DNA from: Bacteroidales bacterium
GTDB taxonomy: Bacteria > Bacteroidota > Bacteroidia > Bacteroidales > WCHB1-69
NCBI GenBank assembly: GCA_031264975.1
Contig: JAISDH010000118.1
Location: forward strand, 1 to 6,173
Length of the DNA: 6,173 bases
Direction: 5' to 3'
Shown here: piece by piece, positions 1 through 6,114 of the stretch
Numbering within the stretch: the stretch's first letter is position 1
Layout: each line of letters starts with the position of its first letter
Made by a program: the position numbers and the translations under genes
The notes under the pieces: model-generated
What the model was told of the DNA's origin: nothing
Databases searched by the model: none
Seen by the model: only the letters and a program-made list of their open reading frames with translations

Positions 1-226
1 TAAAGAATGGTTCTGTTACGGTTATTAGTAAATAGATGAAAAACCGGAGTTTTCTTGTGGCAACCTGTCTTTCCCGCGAAATATATAAATTGAAACCTTT
101 CAGACGTCATTGCGTCCCAACAATCAGGGGCAATTCTGCGTCAAGGATATTGACGAGGAGAAAAATAAAGAGGCATTCCTGCAAACGCGGACGCATACTT
201 TTAATTCAGGCGTATCGAAAACGTTA
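1..226. other. Non-coding tail downstream of sufD, no gene recognised
   Basis: I see no convincing gene here on either strand. In particular, the minus strand does not encode the start of SufS, which often follows sufD in Bacteroidetes suf operons; all three minus frames are stopped within a few dozen codons. The longest minus-strand ATG ORF I could trace here is about 29 codons and resembles nothing I know. A perfect 6-bp stem with a 5-nt loop lies at 139-155 (CGTCAA / TTGACG), with no T-run beside it, so it is not a clear terminator. A plus-strand ORF through this region continues into the antisense of sufD and is rich in Arg and Lys, which suggests a chance ORF. Confidence 0.6.
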
Positions 227-247
227 TGCCCGTCATGAGACGCGGCA
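227..247 (-). terminator. Probable transcription terminator after sufD
   Basis: Directly after the sufD stop codon, the minus strand can fold TGCC-CGTC against GACG-GGCA, giving an 8-bp stem with one bulged G and a 4-nt loop. It is followed by TAACGTTTTCG, which has only a short T stretch. Its position right behind the last gene of the operon supports a terminator role. The weak T-tract means it could instead be a 3'-end stabilising hairpin. Confidence 0.45.
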
Positions 248-1642
248 TTATATATTCGACAGATTTATTTCGAAGTCTATCGCTCTATTGTCGCACTGTA
301 AGGCGCATTGGGTACAGGATATGGTTTCGCCTCTGAGACGTTTCCTAACCAATTCTTCTGTATAATCCACCAGTGAGGAAATACTAATTTTGTCTAAAAT
401 CTCTTTCGCGAAAGCGTGCATTAGCAAAATGCGCGCATTCTTTTCGCATATTCCACGGGAACGTAAATAGAAAATAGCGTCATCGTCCAATTGCCCGATG
501 GTGGAACCGTGACTGCATTTGACGTCGTCGGCATATATTTCTAAAAACGGCTTTGTCTCTACGAAAGAATCGTCCGTCAAGAGAATATTCCGATTTAATT
601 GATACGCTTCCGTCTTTTGGGCGTTGGGCGCGACAAAAACATGTCCTACAAAATGGGCAACCGCCGAATCGTCTACCATGCCATTATACAACTGCTCGCT
701 CGTACAATGAGAAGAATAATGGTTTACCTGTAAACAATTGGATATATTTTGATTTTTATCCGCCATATACAGTCCATTGAAATGACCGGAAGCATGGGGC
801 TGCAACAAAGAACAGTGAATTGTATTATGCACCAAACCCCCATTAAAGGTATTTGTATGCGTGTTTACCGTACTTCGTTCATATTGATAGATAAGAACAT
901 TGTTCAATAAAACAGAATTATTATCTTCATTTTCCATTTTGAAATAATCGAACCCGGCGTTCTCTGCTACAATGATTTCCGTTACTCCATTGATGAGCGT
1001 ATTTTTGTTTTCCAGCGTATCGTCGCAATGAATTAGTTTCAAAGAGGCATTCTTTCCGACAATAACCAGGTTGCGCGTATTAATCAATAAATTCTGTTGC
1101 GTCTTGACAATGTTTGCAACTTGCACCGGCTTGTCAAAATGTATGTTATCGGGAATATAAATGAAAAAACCGTCCTGCCACAACGCAGAATTTAAATGAT
1201 AAAGCCCCGTAGGGACAGTATTGTTCATATCCTGTAGATACGGTTGAATGAATGAAAAACAATTCTCTTTAGCGGTGCGCAAACTTCCTATTATCACCCC
1301 ATTGGGAAATCTGGTAAGAGGCGCTTCATTGTGTACATACCAACCATTAAGGAAAGTAAACATGTAAGAATCAATATCGCGTATGGCACAGTTAAAAAAC
1401 GTTTCAACAGGACGATAAACCTCCGCCTGTTGTTGGATGGCGTAGGTGTTTTGCACTATTTTATCCCAGTCGAAGTTACGCCACATTTCATTACTGCGTG
1501 GTGGAACGCCTTTCTCCTTGAAACTTGCTGCCGCTTCTATTCTGTGTTTCTTCAAAGAAGACGTATCCGCTTCCAACACCGAAGGCAGATACTTATCCAT
1601 AAGTTCGGCAAAATAGGTATTAACTTCCAATATCTTTCTCAT
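248..1642 (-). CDS. sufD: SufD, Fe-S cluster assembly scaffold component
   Basis: 464 residues, a normal length for SufD. SufD joins SufB and the ATPase SufC in the cytosolic SufBC2D scaffold, where Fe-S clusters are built from sulfur delivered by a cysteine desulfurase such as SufS. The N-terminal part (about 1-110) is helical and variable. Residues 160-380 form the beta-helix core typical of SufB/SufD. The C-terminal hallmark YADDVKCSHGSTIGQLDDDA spans 370-389; its C376 and H378 correspond by motif to E. coli SufD C358 and H360, implicated in cluster assembly. The chain ends in a Cys-rich tail (C443, C446, C450) after LRGE. The ATG at 1642 gives MRKILEVNTYF, with no strong Shine-Dalgarno. 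It is last in the operon, 20 bp after lgt. Oddity: sufB and sufC are not upstream and sufS is not immediately downstream. Confidence 0.96.
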   Translation of the reverse strand: MRKILEVNTYFAELMDKYLPSVLEADTSSLKKHRIEAAASFKEKGVPPRSNEMWRNFDWDKIVQNTYAIQQQAEVYRPVETFFNCAIRDIDSYMFTFLNGWYVHNEAPLTRFPNGVIIGSLRTAKENCFSFIQPYLQDMNNTVPTGLYHLNSALWQDGFFIYIPDNIHFDKPVQVANIVKTQQNLLINTRNLVIVGKNASLKLIHCDDTLENKNTLINGVTEIIVAENAGFDYFKMENEDNNSVLLNNVLIYQYERSTVNTHTNTFNGGLVHNTIHCSLLQPHASGHFNGLYMADKNQNISNCLQVNHYSSHCTSEQLYNGMVDDSAVAHFVGHVFVAPNAQKTEAYQLNRNILLTDDSFVETKPFLEIYADDVKCSHGSTIGQLDDDAIFYLRSRGICEKNARILLMHAFAKEILDKISISSLVDYTEELVRKRLRGETISCTQCALQCDNRAIDFEINLSNI

Positions 1643-1662
1643 AATACAATGTAAGCGTTACT

Positions 1663-2535
1663 TTATTTTATTTTCTTATTCCCTTTGTCCGCCGTTTTAA
1701 TGGCGACAGGATATGTTTTCCTTGAAAAGGAATAATACAAAAACGCAATCCCAAGCAATACGAATGGAATGCTTAAATATTGTCCCATGTTCAAAGAAAG
1801 ATTATCTTCAAATGCTACTTGATTTTCTTTGATAAACTCTATAAAGAATCGAGCCGTGAAAATCACCGTCAAAAGAGTTCCTACGCTTCTTCCGCCCGGA
1901 ATATGTCCTTTGGTCTTCTTAAAATAATACCACATCTGATAGGCAAATAATGAAATATAGACCAAAGCCTCGTATATTTGGGTGGGGTGTCGAGCTTCGG
2001 TATCGCCAAGTTGCGTAAAAACAAATCCCCAGGGCATGGTGGTTGTCGTGCCGATAATTTCAGAGTTCATCAGATTGCCGCAACGTACAAAAGCCGCTGC
2101 CACCGGAATAGCTATGGATAATCTATCCAGCAACCATATTAAACTCATCCTGTTCTTTATCGAAAAATACAATACAAACAAAATAATAGCGATTGTTCCT
2201 CCATGACTTGCCAAACCGGAGAAACCTATAAATTCCCAACCGTTTGCCGTTTCCTGAAAAGGAATAAATATCTCCAGAATATGATTCTTAAAATATGCCC
2301 AATCGTAAAACAGACAATGCCCTAAACGCAAGCCCGCAAGCGTCCACAGAATGGTAAACATTGAAAAACGGTCTATCAACGCCGTATCTACTTTTTCGTT
2401 CCTGGCTATCTTTTGAAATACCAAATAAGCAATTAAAAAACCGGTAGTCAACAACAACCCGTACCATGCGACACGAACAGACGCTACCTTAAAAAGCACA
2501 GGGTCTACATTCCATACAATATCATTCCATATCAT
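1663..2535 (-). CDS. lgt: Prolipoprotein diacylglyceryl transferase
   Basis: 290 residues, a typical Lgt length. This inner-membrane enzyme transfers diacylglyceryl from phosphatidylglycerol to the lipobox cysteine of prolipoproteins, the first step of lipoprotein maturation. Family marks are visible in order: the AWYGLLL segment (23-29); the GLRLGHCLFYDW region (68-79); the SHGG motif with H111 (E. coli H103 region); FVRCGNLMNSEIIG with R151 and N154 (E. coli R143 region); RHPTQIYEA (182-190); ARFFIEFIKE with R229 (E. coli R239 region); and LNMGQYLSIP (248-257). Several hydrophobic stretches fit a multi-pass membrane protein, and the C-terminus is basic and presumably cytoplasmic. The start at 2535 lies only 3 bp after the cysS stop, indicating translational coupling. 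No key residue appears to be missing. Confidence 0.97.
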   Translation of the reverse strand: MIWNDIVWNVDPVLFKVASVRVAWYGLLLTTGFLIAYLVFQKIARNEKVDTALIDRFSMFTILWTLAGLRLGHCLFYDWAYFKNHILEIFIPFQETANGWEFIGFSGLASHGGTIAIILFVLYFSIKNRMSLIWLLDRLSIAIPVAAAFVRCGNLMNSEIIGTTTTMPWGFVFTQLGDTEARHPTQIYEALVYISLFAYQMWYYFKKTKGHIPGGRSVGTLLTVIFTARFFIEFIKENQVAFEDNLSLNMGQYLSIPFVLLGIAFLYYSFSRKTYPVAIKTADKGNKKIK

Positions 2536-2538
2536 GAT

Positions 2539-4032
2539 TCACTTTGTTTGATTTATTGACCATTCTACGCCGTTTTTGGTATCCTTTAGCGTTACGCCTG
2601 TTTGCAGGAGCATGTCTCTGATTGCATCGGCTGTAGTATAGTCTTTGTTATTCTTTGCTCTTTGTCTCAATTCGATAATAATATTCATCAAGTCGTTGTC
2701 CAATCCGTTTGTTGTTTCATTTTCTATGGGTTTCATGCCGAGTACGTCAAATAAAAACACCTGAAAGAGGTTTTTCAATTCATTTATATTTTCCTGATTC
2801 AGTGCAAGCGTACCATCGTTTGCCTGATTAATCATTCTGACGGCTTCAAACAGATTGGCAATCACAACAGGACTGTTGAAATCATCATCCATTGCATGTA
2901 AACAGTTTTGATATAAAACCCCGACCTCTTCCGTCGCAACATCGGACGGCTTTAATTTGCAGAGTAATTCACAGGCAGCGCACAAACGTTTCAGTCCTTT
3001 TTCAGCTGCAACTAATGCCTCGTTGGAAAAATCAACCGTACTGCCGTAATGCGCTTGCAGGATAAAAAAACGTATGGTCATGGGATGATACGCCTGTTGT
3101 AGAGAATCATGTTTTCCGGTGAAAAATTCATCTAACGTAATAAAATTACCCAAAGACTTACCCATTTTCTGTCCGTTGATAGTAATCATATTATTATGTA
3201 TCCAGTATTTCACCGTGTTTGTTTCATTGGCGATTGTATTTTGACATATTTCCGCTTCGTGATGCGGAAACATCAAATCCATACCGCCGCCGTGTATGTC
3301 AAACTGTTTTCCCAAATACTTTGTGCTCATCGCCGTACATTCCAAATGCCAACCCGGAAAACCGTCGCTCCATGGAGATTTCCATTTCATGATATGAGAC
3401 GGCAGCGCTTTTTTCCAAAGTGCGAAGTCCGCCTGATTGTGTTTTTCTTCCTGACCGTCCAATGCCCGCGTATTGGAAAGCAATTCTTCCAACTTACGTC
3501 CCGACAAAACGCCGTAAGGGTATTTTTTATCATATTTCACTACGTCAAAATACACCGAACCGTTAGATACATAAGCATAACCGGCGTCCAGTATTTTTTG
3601 CACAATATCTATTTGTTCCATTATATGACCGCTTGCTCGCGCTTCTATGCTCGGACGCAATACATTCAGCGCGTCCATGGCAAAATGATACTTGTCCAAA
3701 TAAAGCTGAGCAATTTCCATCGGTTCAAGCTGTTCTACTAATGCTTTTTTGGCAATTTTGTCTTCGCCTTCGTCTGCGTCGTTTTCCAAATGTCCTACAT
3801 CGGTAATGTTCCGAACATAGCGTACCTTGTAGCCAAGAAACTTCAGATACCTGAAAATTAAATCAAAGACAATAGCCGGACGGGCATGTCCCAAATGAGG
3901 CTCTCCGTACACAGTTGGACCGCACACATACATCCCTACAAAGGGAGGCTTGAGCGGCTCAAAAGGTTCTTTCTTGCGAAAGAGGGTATTGTATATTTTT
4001 AAGTTATGCGACTTTATTGTTTTCTCTTCCAT
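2539..4032 (-). CDS. cysS: Cysteinyl-tRNA synthetase
   Basis: 497 residues. This class I aminoacyl-tRNA synthetase attaches cysteine to tRNA-Cys in the cytosol. The catalytic Rossmann fold shows MYVCGPTVYGEPHLGHARP (34-52), with the HIGH-type signature HLGH at 46-49, and KMGKSLGNF (289-297) as the KMSKS loop. The family zinc site that selects cysteine is complete by motif: C37, C232 (in GWHLECTAMS), H257 and E261 (in FPHHEAEIC), matching E. coli C28, C209, H234 and E238. The Gly in KMGKS replaces the commoner Ser; as I recall, this is usual in Bacteroidetes. The helical DALR-type and C-terminal anticodon-binding parts follow and end at a normal position (NGVEWSINQTK). The start at 4032 follows the stop of the DUF1573 gene by 6 bp, so it probably has no promoter of its own. 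Confidence 0.98.
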   Translation of the reverse strand: MEEKTIKSHNLKIYNTLFRKKEPFEPLKPPFVGMYVCGPTVYGEPHLGHARPAIVFDLIFRYLKFLGYKVRYVRNITDVGHLENDADEGEDKIAKKALVEQLEPMEIAQLYLDKYHFAMDALNVLRPSIEARASGHIMEQIDIVQKILDAGYAYVSNGSVYFDVVKYDKKYPYGVLSGRKLEELLSNTRALDGQEEKHNQADFALWKKALPSHIMKWKSPWSDGFPGWHLECTAMSTKYLGKQFDIHGGGMDLMFPHHEAEICQNTIANETNTVKYWIHNNMITINGQKMGKSLGNFITLDEFFTGKHDSLQQAYHPMTIRFFILQAHYGSTVDFSNEALVAAEKGLKRLCAACELLCKLKPSDVATEEVGVLYQNCLHAMDDDFNSPVVIANLFEAVRMINQANDGTLALNQENINELKNLFQVFLFDVLGMKPIENETTNGLDNDLMNIIIELRQRAKNNKDYTTADAIRDMLLQTGVTLKDTKNGVEWSINQTK

Positions 4033-4038
4033 AAAATA

Positions 4039-5130
4039 CTATTCTGTTGTTACCGGCTTGGGATTGAGGTTTCCGGTAATTTTGAGCGTAATTTTAGGCT
4101 GTGAAGGGTCGTTTGTTATAACGTCAATCGTACGCATTTGTTTACCTGTCTTGCCGTATGTCCTAAAAACAGCCTTTATTCCTGTACTTTCCTCCGGTTC
4201 CAAATCATTTTTCTCCGGATTAACCACCGTACATCCGCACGACTGTTTTAATTTACGTATATGCAAGGTGCTTTTACCTGTATTGGTAATGATATAAGTA
4301 TGCGTTACTTCATCTCCTTCCGTTGCCGTCCCAAACAAATATTCTATATTGTCAAAAGAGGCTTTGGGAGCATTGGCTTTTTGTTCGGGCGTCCATGAAT
4401 CAAAATCATCAAATATCTCTCCGGTAATATACAATGATTTCTGCGGACGATTTGTATCGCTTGTAACAATGGTAACCTTATCCCACACATTTCCCCAGTC
4501 ATTTTTTGCAGCGGCGCTGTATTTGAACACAATTTTTCCTTCTTCCTTAGGAGCAAGTTTTTCCGGCATACTCAATATTTGAATAGACTGAGGCAACATT
4601 CCATACGAAAAGGTCATTGTCTCTCCGTATACATTATATATACCAAATGTATCTATAATCACAGAAGTCGGATTCATGGTATACCTGAGCGAATTGGTCT
4701 TGTAACGCAGATTGCCTTCCATCATGCCATATATTTCTTCTTTGGTACGGGGGCGGGGTTCTATTACTGCCTTTATGTTTAAGGGGTAACTGTATTCCAC
4801 GCCATTTTCCATTGTTTTGGCGATAACGGTATGTTCAAACAAGCCGGACAGATTACGCGGTTGTAATGTGACAGAAAAACTCCCTTTTTCTTTGGGTTGT
4901 ATTGTGTCCGTACTCCATTTAAGACGAATAGACGTGCGATTGGAGTTTTCAACCGTCATTAAATAAATGGTAGACTTTGTCCGATTTTCATACGAAAATT
5001 CGCAACTCACCTCTCCGTCTGTTTCTTTTATCTGTTGGAAGTTATGTTCCGTTTTATCAAATGATAATTTTTGTGCAGTTGCAACTAATGAGATAAATGT
5101 AAAACCGATAATTAAACTATACTGTTTCAT
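4039..5130 (-). CDS. Secreted DUF1573 / Ig-like repeat protein
   Basis: 363 residues from the chosen start. MKQYSLIIGFTFISLVATAQ is a Sec signal peptide with likely cleavage near residue 20. There is no lipobox cysteine, so the product should be periplasmic or exported rather than a lipoprotein. The clearest domain is C-terminal (about 256-352): FGTATEGDEVTHTYIITNTG followed by SCGCT (297-301) and a late VITNDP strand, the standard DUF1573 pattern. Residues about 22-122 (FDKTEHNFQQIKETDGEVSC) look like a diverged copy without SCGCT. Residues about 150-240 look like a third Ig-like module ending in SLYITGEI. The molecular role of DUF1573 is unknown to me; such Ig/ASH-like folds usually bind other proteins or surfaces. 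An in-frame ATG at 5172 is possible, but it lies upstream of the probable -7 box (5159-5166) and would place a signal peptide internally. It is the first gene of the operon. Confidence 0.9.
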   Translation of the reverse strand: MKQYSLIIGFTFISLVATAQKLSFDKTEHNFQQIKETDGEVSCEFSYENRTKSTIYLMTVENSNRTSIRLKWSTDTIQPKEKGSFSVTLQPRNLSGLFEHTVIAKTMENGVEYSYPLNIKAVIEPRPRTKEEIYGMMEGNLRYKTNSLRYTMNPTSVIIDTFGIYNVYGETMTFSYGMLPQSIQILSMPEKLAPKEEGKIVFKYSAAAKNDWGNVWDKVTIVTSDTNRPQKSLYITGEIFDDFDSWTPEQKANAPKASFDNIEYLFGTATEGDEVTHTYIITNTGKSTLHIRKLKQSCGCTVVNPEKNDLEPEESTGIKAVFRTYGKTGKQMRTIDVITNDPSQPKITLKITGNLNPKPVTTE

Positions 5131-5158
5131 GGTATTTTCTTCTTTAAAAAACTGGTTA

Positions 5159-5166
5159 CAAAGGTA
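5159..5166 (-). promoter_or_regulatory. Bacteroidetes-type -7 box for the DUF1573-cysS-lgt-sufD operon
   Basis: The minus strand reads TACCTTTG, an exact match to the Bacteroidetes -7 consensus TAnnTTTG. It lies 28 bp before the ATG at 5130, which would give a leader of about 20-25 nt. The leader is A-rich (AAAGAAGAAAATACC before ATG), as is common for Bacteroidetes genes that lack a Shine-Dalgarno. I see no clear -33 TTTG at the usual distance upstream. The position decides the start of the first gene: a transcript from here cannot include the ATG at 5172. Confidence 0.7.
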
Positions 5167-5172
5167 CATCAT

Positions 5173-5660
5173 TTTTTTGAATTATAGATTTATTTTTCAC
5201 GGAAATTTTTCACCCCAATCGAAATAACAGTAGCAATAGAAACGAATCTGTAGCGTAAGTTTACATATCTTCCTGACTTCGATAATATAACACCTGAGTG
5301 ATTTTGTCGGAAGTTTCGACTATAGATTCTTTATTTTTTACCTCCGAACAGAAAATTCTGTTTTGGGTGCATCCTTACGGAATGCAAATGATATCTTCGT
5401 TTTATTTTCTACCGAGAGATATTTCCCTACGGAAATTAATCTCTCTTGCTGAGCGTAGCGCCTTCGTTATCTATGTTCAAGCGATACTTCGCACGGCGTA
5501 ATTTTGTGAGACGCTATCATGCAACTTGAACATCCTGCCTTTTCAGTTTAATCCGATTTGTGCCAACACAGCCTGCAAAAAAGACAGGTTTCAACTCTCT
5601 CCCAAAAATGGCAATAGGTTAATATTTTTTTTAAGACTGTTTCCTTTATAACAGGGATGT
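5173..5660. other. AT-rich intergenic region, left half, no gene supported
   Basis: No convincing coding sequence is present in this half of the divergent intergenic region. It contains several short dyads. GTCGG/TTCGAC at 5306-5320 is followed by a T-rich stretch. AACAGAA/TTCTGTT at 5347-5362 has a 2-nt centre. The compound palindrome at 5369-5445 is listed separately. A 9-bp inverted repeat (ATGTTCAAG at 5473-5481 with CTTGAACAT at 5525-5533) is separated by 43 nt. A TAATTTTG at 5499-5506 matches the -7 consensus on the plus strand but leads to no gene. A 67-codon plus-strand ORF at 5298-5501 crosses these palindromes and is probably not translated. Confidence 0.55.
5369..5445. repeat. Compound palindrome, likely dispersed intergenic repeat element
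   Basis: Two hairpins share the core CC-TWAC/CTAC-GG. The first, 5369-5385, pairs GCATCC with GGAATGC around a TTAC loop with one bulged A. The second, 5414-5445, pairs GAGAGAT with ATCTCTC outside and ATTTCC with GGAAAT inside, around a CTAC loop: 13 base pairs with a 2-nt bulge on one side. The CCTACGG core and the preceding TTTATTTTCTACCGAGAGATA resemble, from memory, a family of dispersed intergenic repeats in Bacteroidetes genomes that often produce false small ORFs. I cannot confirm copy number from this window. Confidence 0.55.
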
Positions 5661-5840
5661 GTGTACATAAAATCCCTTCTGTAGGTATGCAAATTTCCTC
5701 CCGTGTGCGCGTAAAATTTCACACTGTGTATGTAAAATTCCCCCCGTGTGCGCGTAAAAATTCACACTGTGTACGTAAAAATTCACACGTGTGCGAGTAT
5801 AGCATGGACAGTGTGTAAGCATTGCTTAGACAGTGTGTAA
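5661..5840. repeat. GTGT-led tandem array, about 21.5-bp half-units in a 43-bp period
   Basis: GTGT-type unit starts fall at 5661, 5703, 5726, 5746, 5769, 5789, 5811 and 5833, with a degenerate unit at 5681 (GTAGGTATGC). Spacings are 20-23 bp, alternating 23 and 20 in the centre so that pairs sum to 43 bp. The core is strong: 5700-5737 matches 5743-5780 with two mismatches over 38 positions. A typical unit is GTGTGCGCG-TAAAAATTCACACT. The right side has its own exact 12-bp repeat, GACAGTGTGTAA at 5807-5818 and 5829-5840. Junctions make dyads such as CACACGTGTG (5784-5793), and TAAGCA-T-TGCTTA lies at 5816-5828. The spacing is close to two helical turns. Function is unknown; it could be a protein-binding array or a degenerate dispersed element. 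Confidence 0.85.
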
Positions 5841-5856
5841 TTTTAGGTATGCAAAT
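5682..5856 (+). repeat. 13-bp direct repeat at both sides of the array core
   Basis: TAGGTATGCAAAT occurs at 5682-5694 and again at 5844-5856, bracketing the best-conserved part of the GTGT array, 162 bp apart. The sub-motif ATGCAAAT also occurs at 5382-5389 inside the left palindrome. This could be a duplicated array end, a binding site, or the edge of an inserted or expanded repeat block. Confidence 0.7.
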
Positions 5857-5860
5857 GAAA

Positions 5861-6018
5861 GGCAATTTATACATACAACGAATATTTCGCCACGCGGGAC
5901 GTCATTTTGTATTATAGAGACGCGGTGCATCTAATCCGATGTAGTCTGGAGGACAATATCGCCAAGTTAAGGAAAAAAATAATGCTGAAAGAACGAAAGA
6001 GGAAAACCTGTATTCCTC
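5861..6018. other. Spacer between the array and the methyltransferase promoter region
   Basis: No gene is supported here. Landmarks are the GC-rich pieces CACGCGGGACGTC and AGAGACGCGGTGCAT near 5892-5931, which stand out from the AT-rich surroundings and resemble one arm of a palindromic intergenic repeat whose partner arm is degraded. A 6-bp hairpin (GAGGAA / TTCCTC, 8-nt loop) lies at 5999-6018. A 30-codon ORF beginning at 5982 is preceded by AAGG at 9-nt spacing, but its stop lies inside the next -7 box. Confidence 0.4.
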
Positions 6019-6044
6019 CGGTAGCTTCTCACGGTAGTTTCTCA
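6019..6044 (+). repeat. 13-bp tandem duplication upstream of the methyltransferase promoter
   Basis: CGGTAGCTTCTCA (6019-6031) is followed at once by CGGTAGTTTCTCA (6032-6044), 12 of 13 positions identical. It ends 7 bp before a TTTTGG that could serve as the -33 element and 27 bp before the -7 box. Paired direct sites just upstream of a promoter are a common operator arrangement, so regulation of the downstream gene is a reasonable inference, but nothing here names the regulator. Confidence 0.6.
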
Positions 6045-6051
6045 ATCAAAT

Positions 6052-6079
6052 TTTGGTGTATGAAAAATATGTAACTTTG
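6052..6079 (+). promoter_or_regulatory. Bacteroidetes-type promoter for the methyltransferase gene
   Basis: TAACTTTG at 6072-6079 matches the -7 consensus TAnnTTTG exactly. A TTTG at 6052-6055 is a candidate -33 element, although the 16-bp spacing is shorter than the usual 19 or so. Transcription would start near 6085, giving a leader of about 30 nt that is A-rich (GATAAAAAAATAAG) up to the ATG at 6115. There is no Shine-Dalgarno in the leader. Confidence 0.65.
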
Positions 6080-6114
6080 TACGCTCGTTAATAGTAGTAA
6101 GATAAAAAAATAAG

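Noticed and set aside
36..365. 109-codon plus-strand ORF at the left end
   Set aside because: More than a third of it is antisense to sufD, it is rich in Arg/Lys, resembles no known family, and crosses the terminator-like hairpin.
3196..3741. 181-codon plus-strand ORF inside cysS
   Set aside because: It is fully antisense to cysS, whose reading frame shows all catalytic and zinc motifs.
5131..5172. Upstream start for the DUF1573 gene at 5172
   Set aside because: It lies upstream of the -7 box at 5159-5166 and would add 14 residues before an otherwise standard signal peptide.
5306..5340. Terminator formed by GTCGG/TTCGAC plus the T-rich stretch
   Set aside because: The loop is too small for the full stem, the T-tract starts late, and no plus-strand transcript is expected to end there.
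5298..5501. 67-codon plus-strand ORF in the intergenic region
   Set aside because: It runs through the palindromic repeat, has no good initiation signal, and resembles the false ORFs that such repeats generate.
5499..5506. TAATTTTG as a second plus-strand promoter
   Set aside because: It matches the short -7 consensus, but has no -33 partner and no gene follows within several hundred bases.
5661..5840. CRISPR array
   Set aside because: Units are contiguous and degenerate, with no constant repeat separated by unique spacers of fixed length, and no cas gene is visible.
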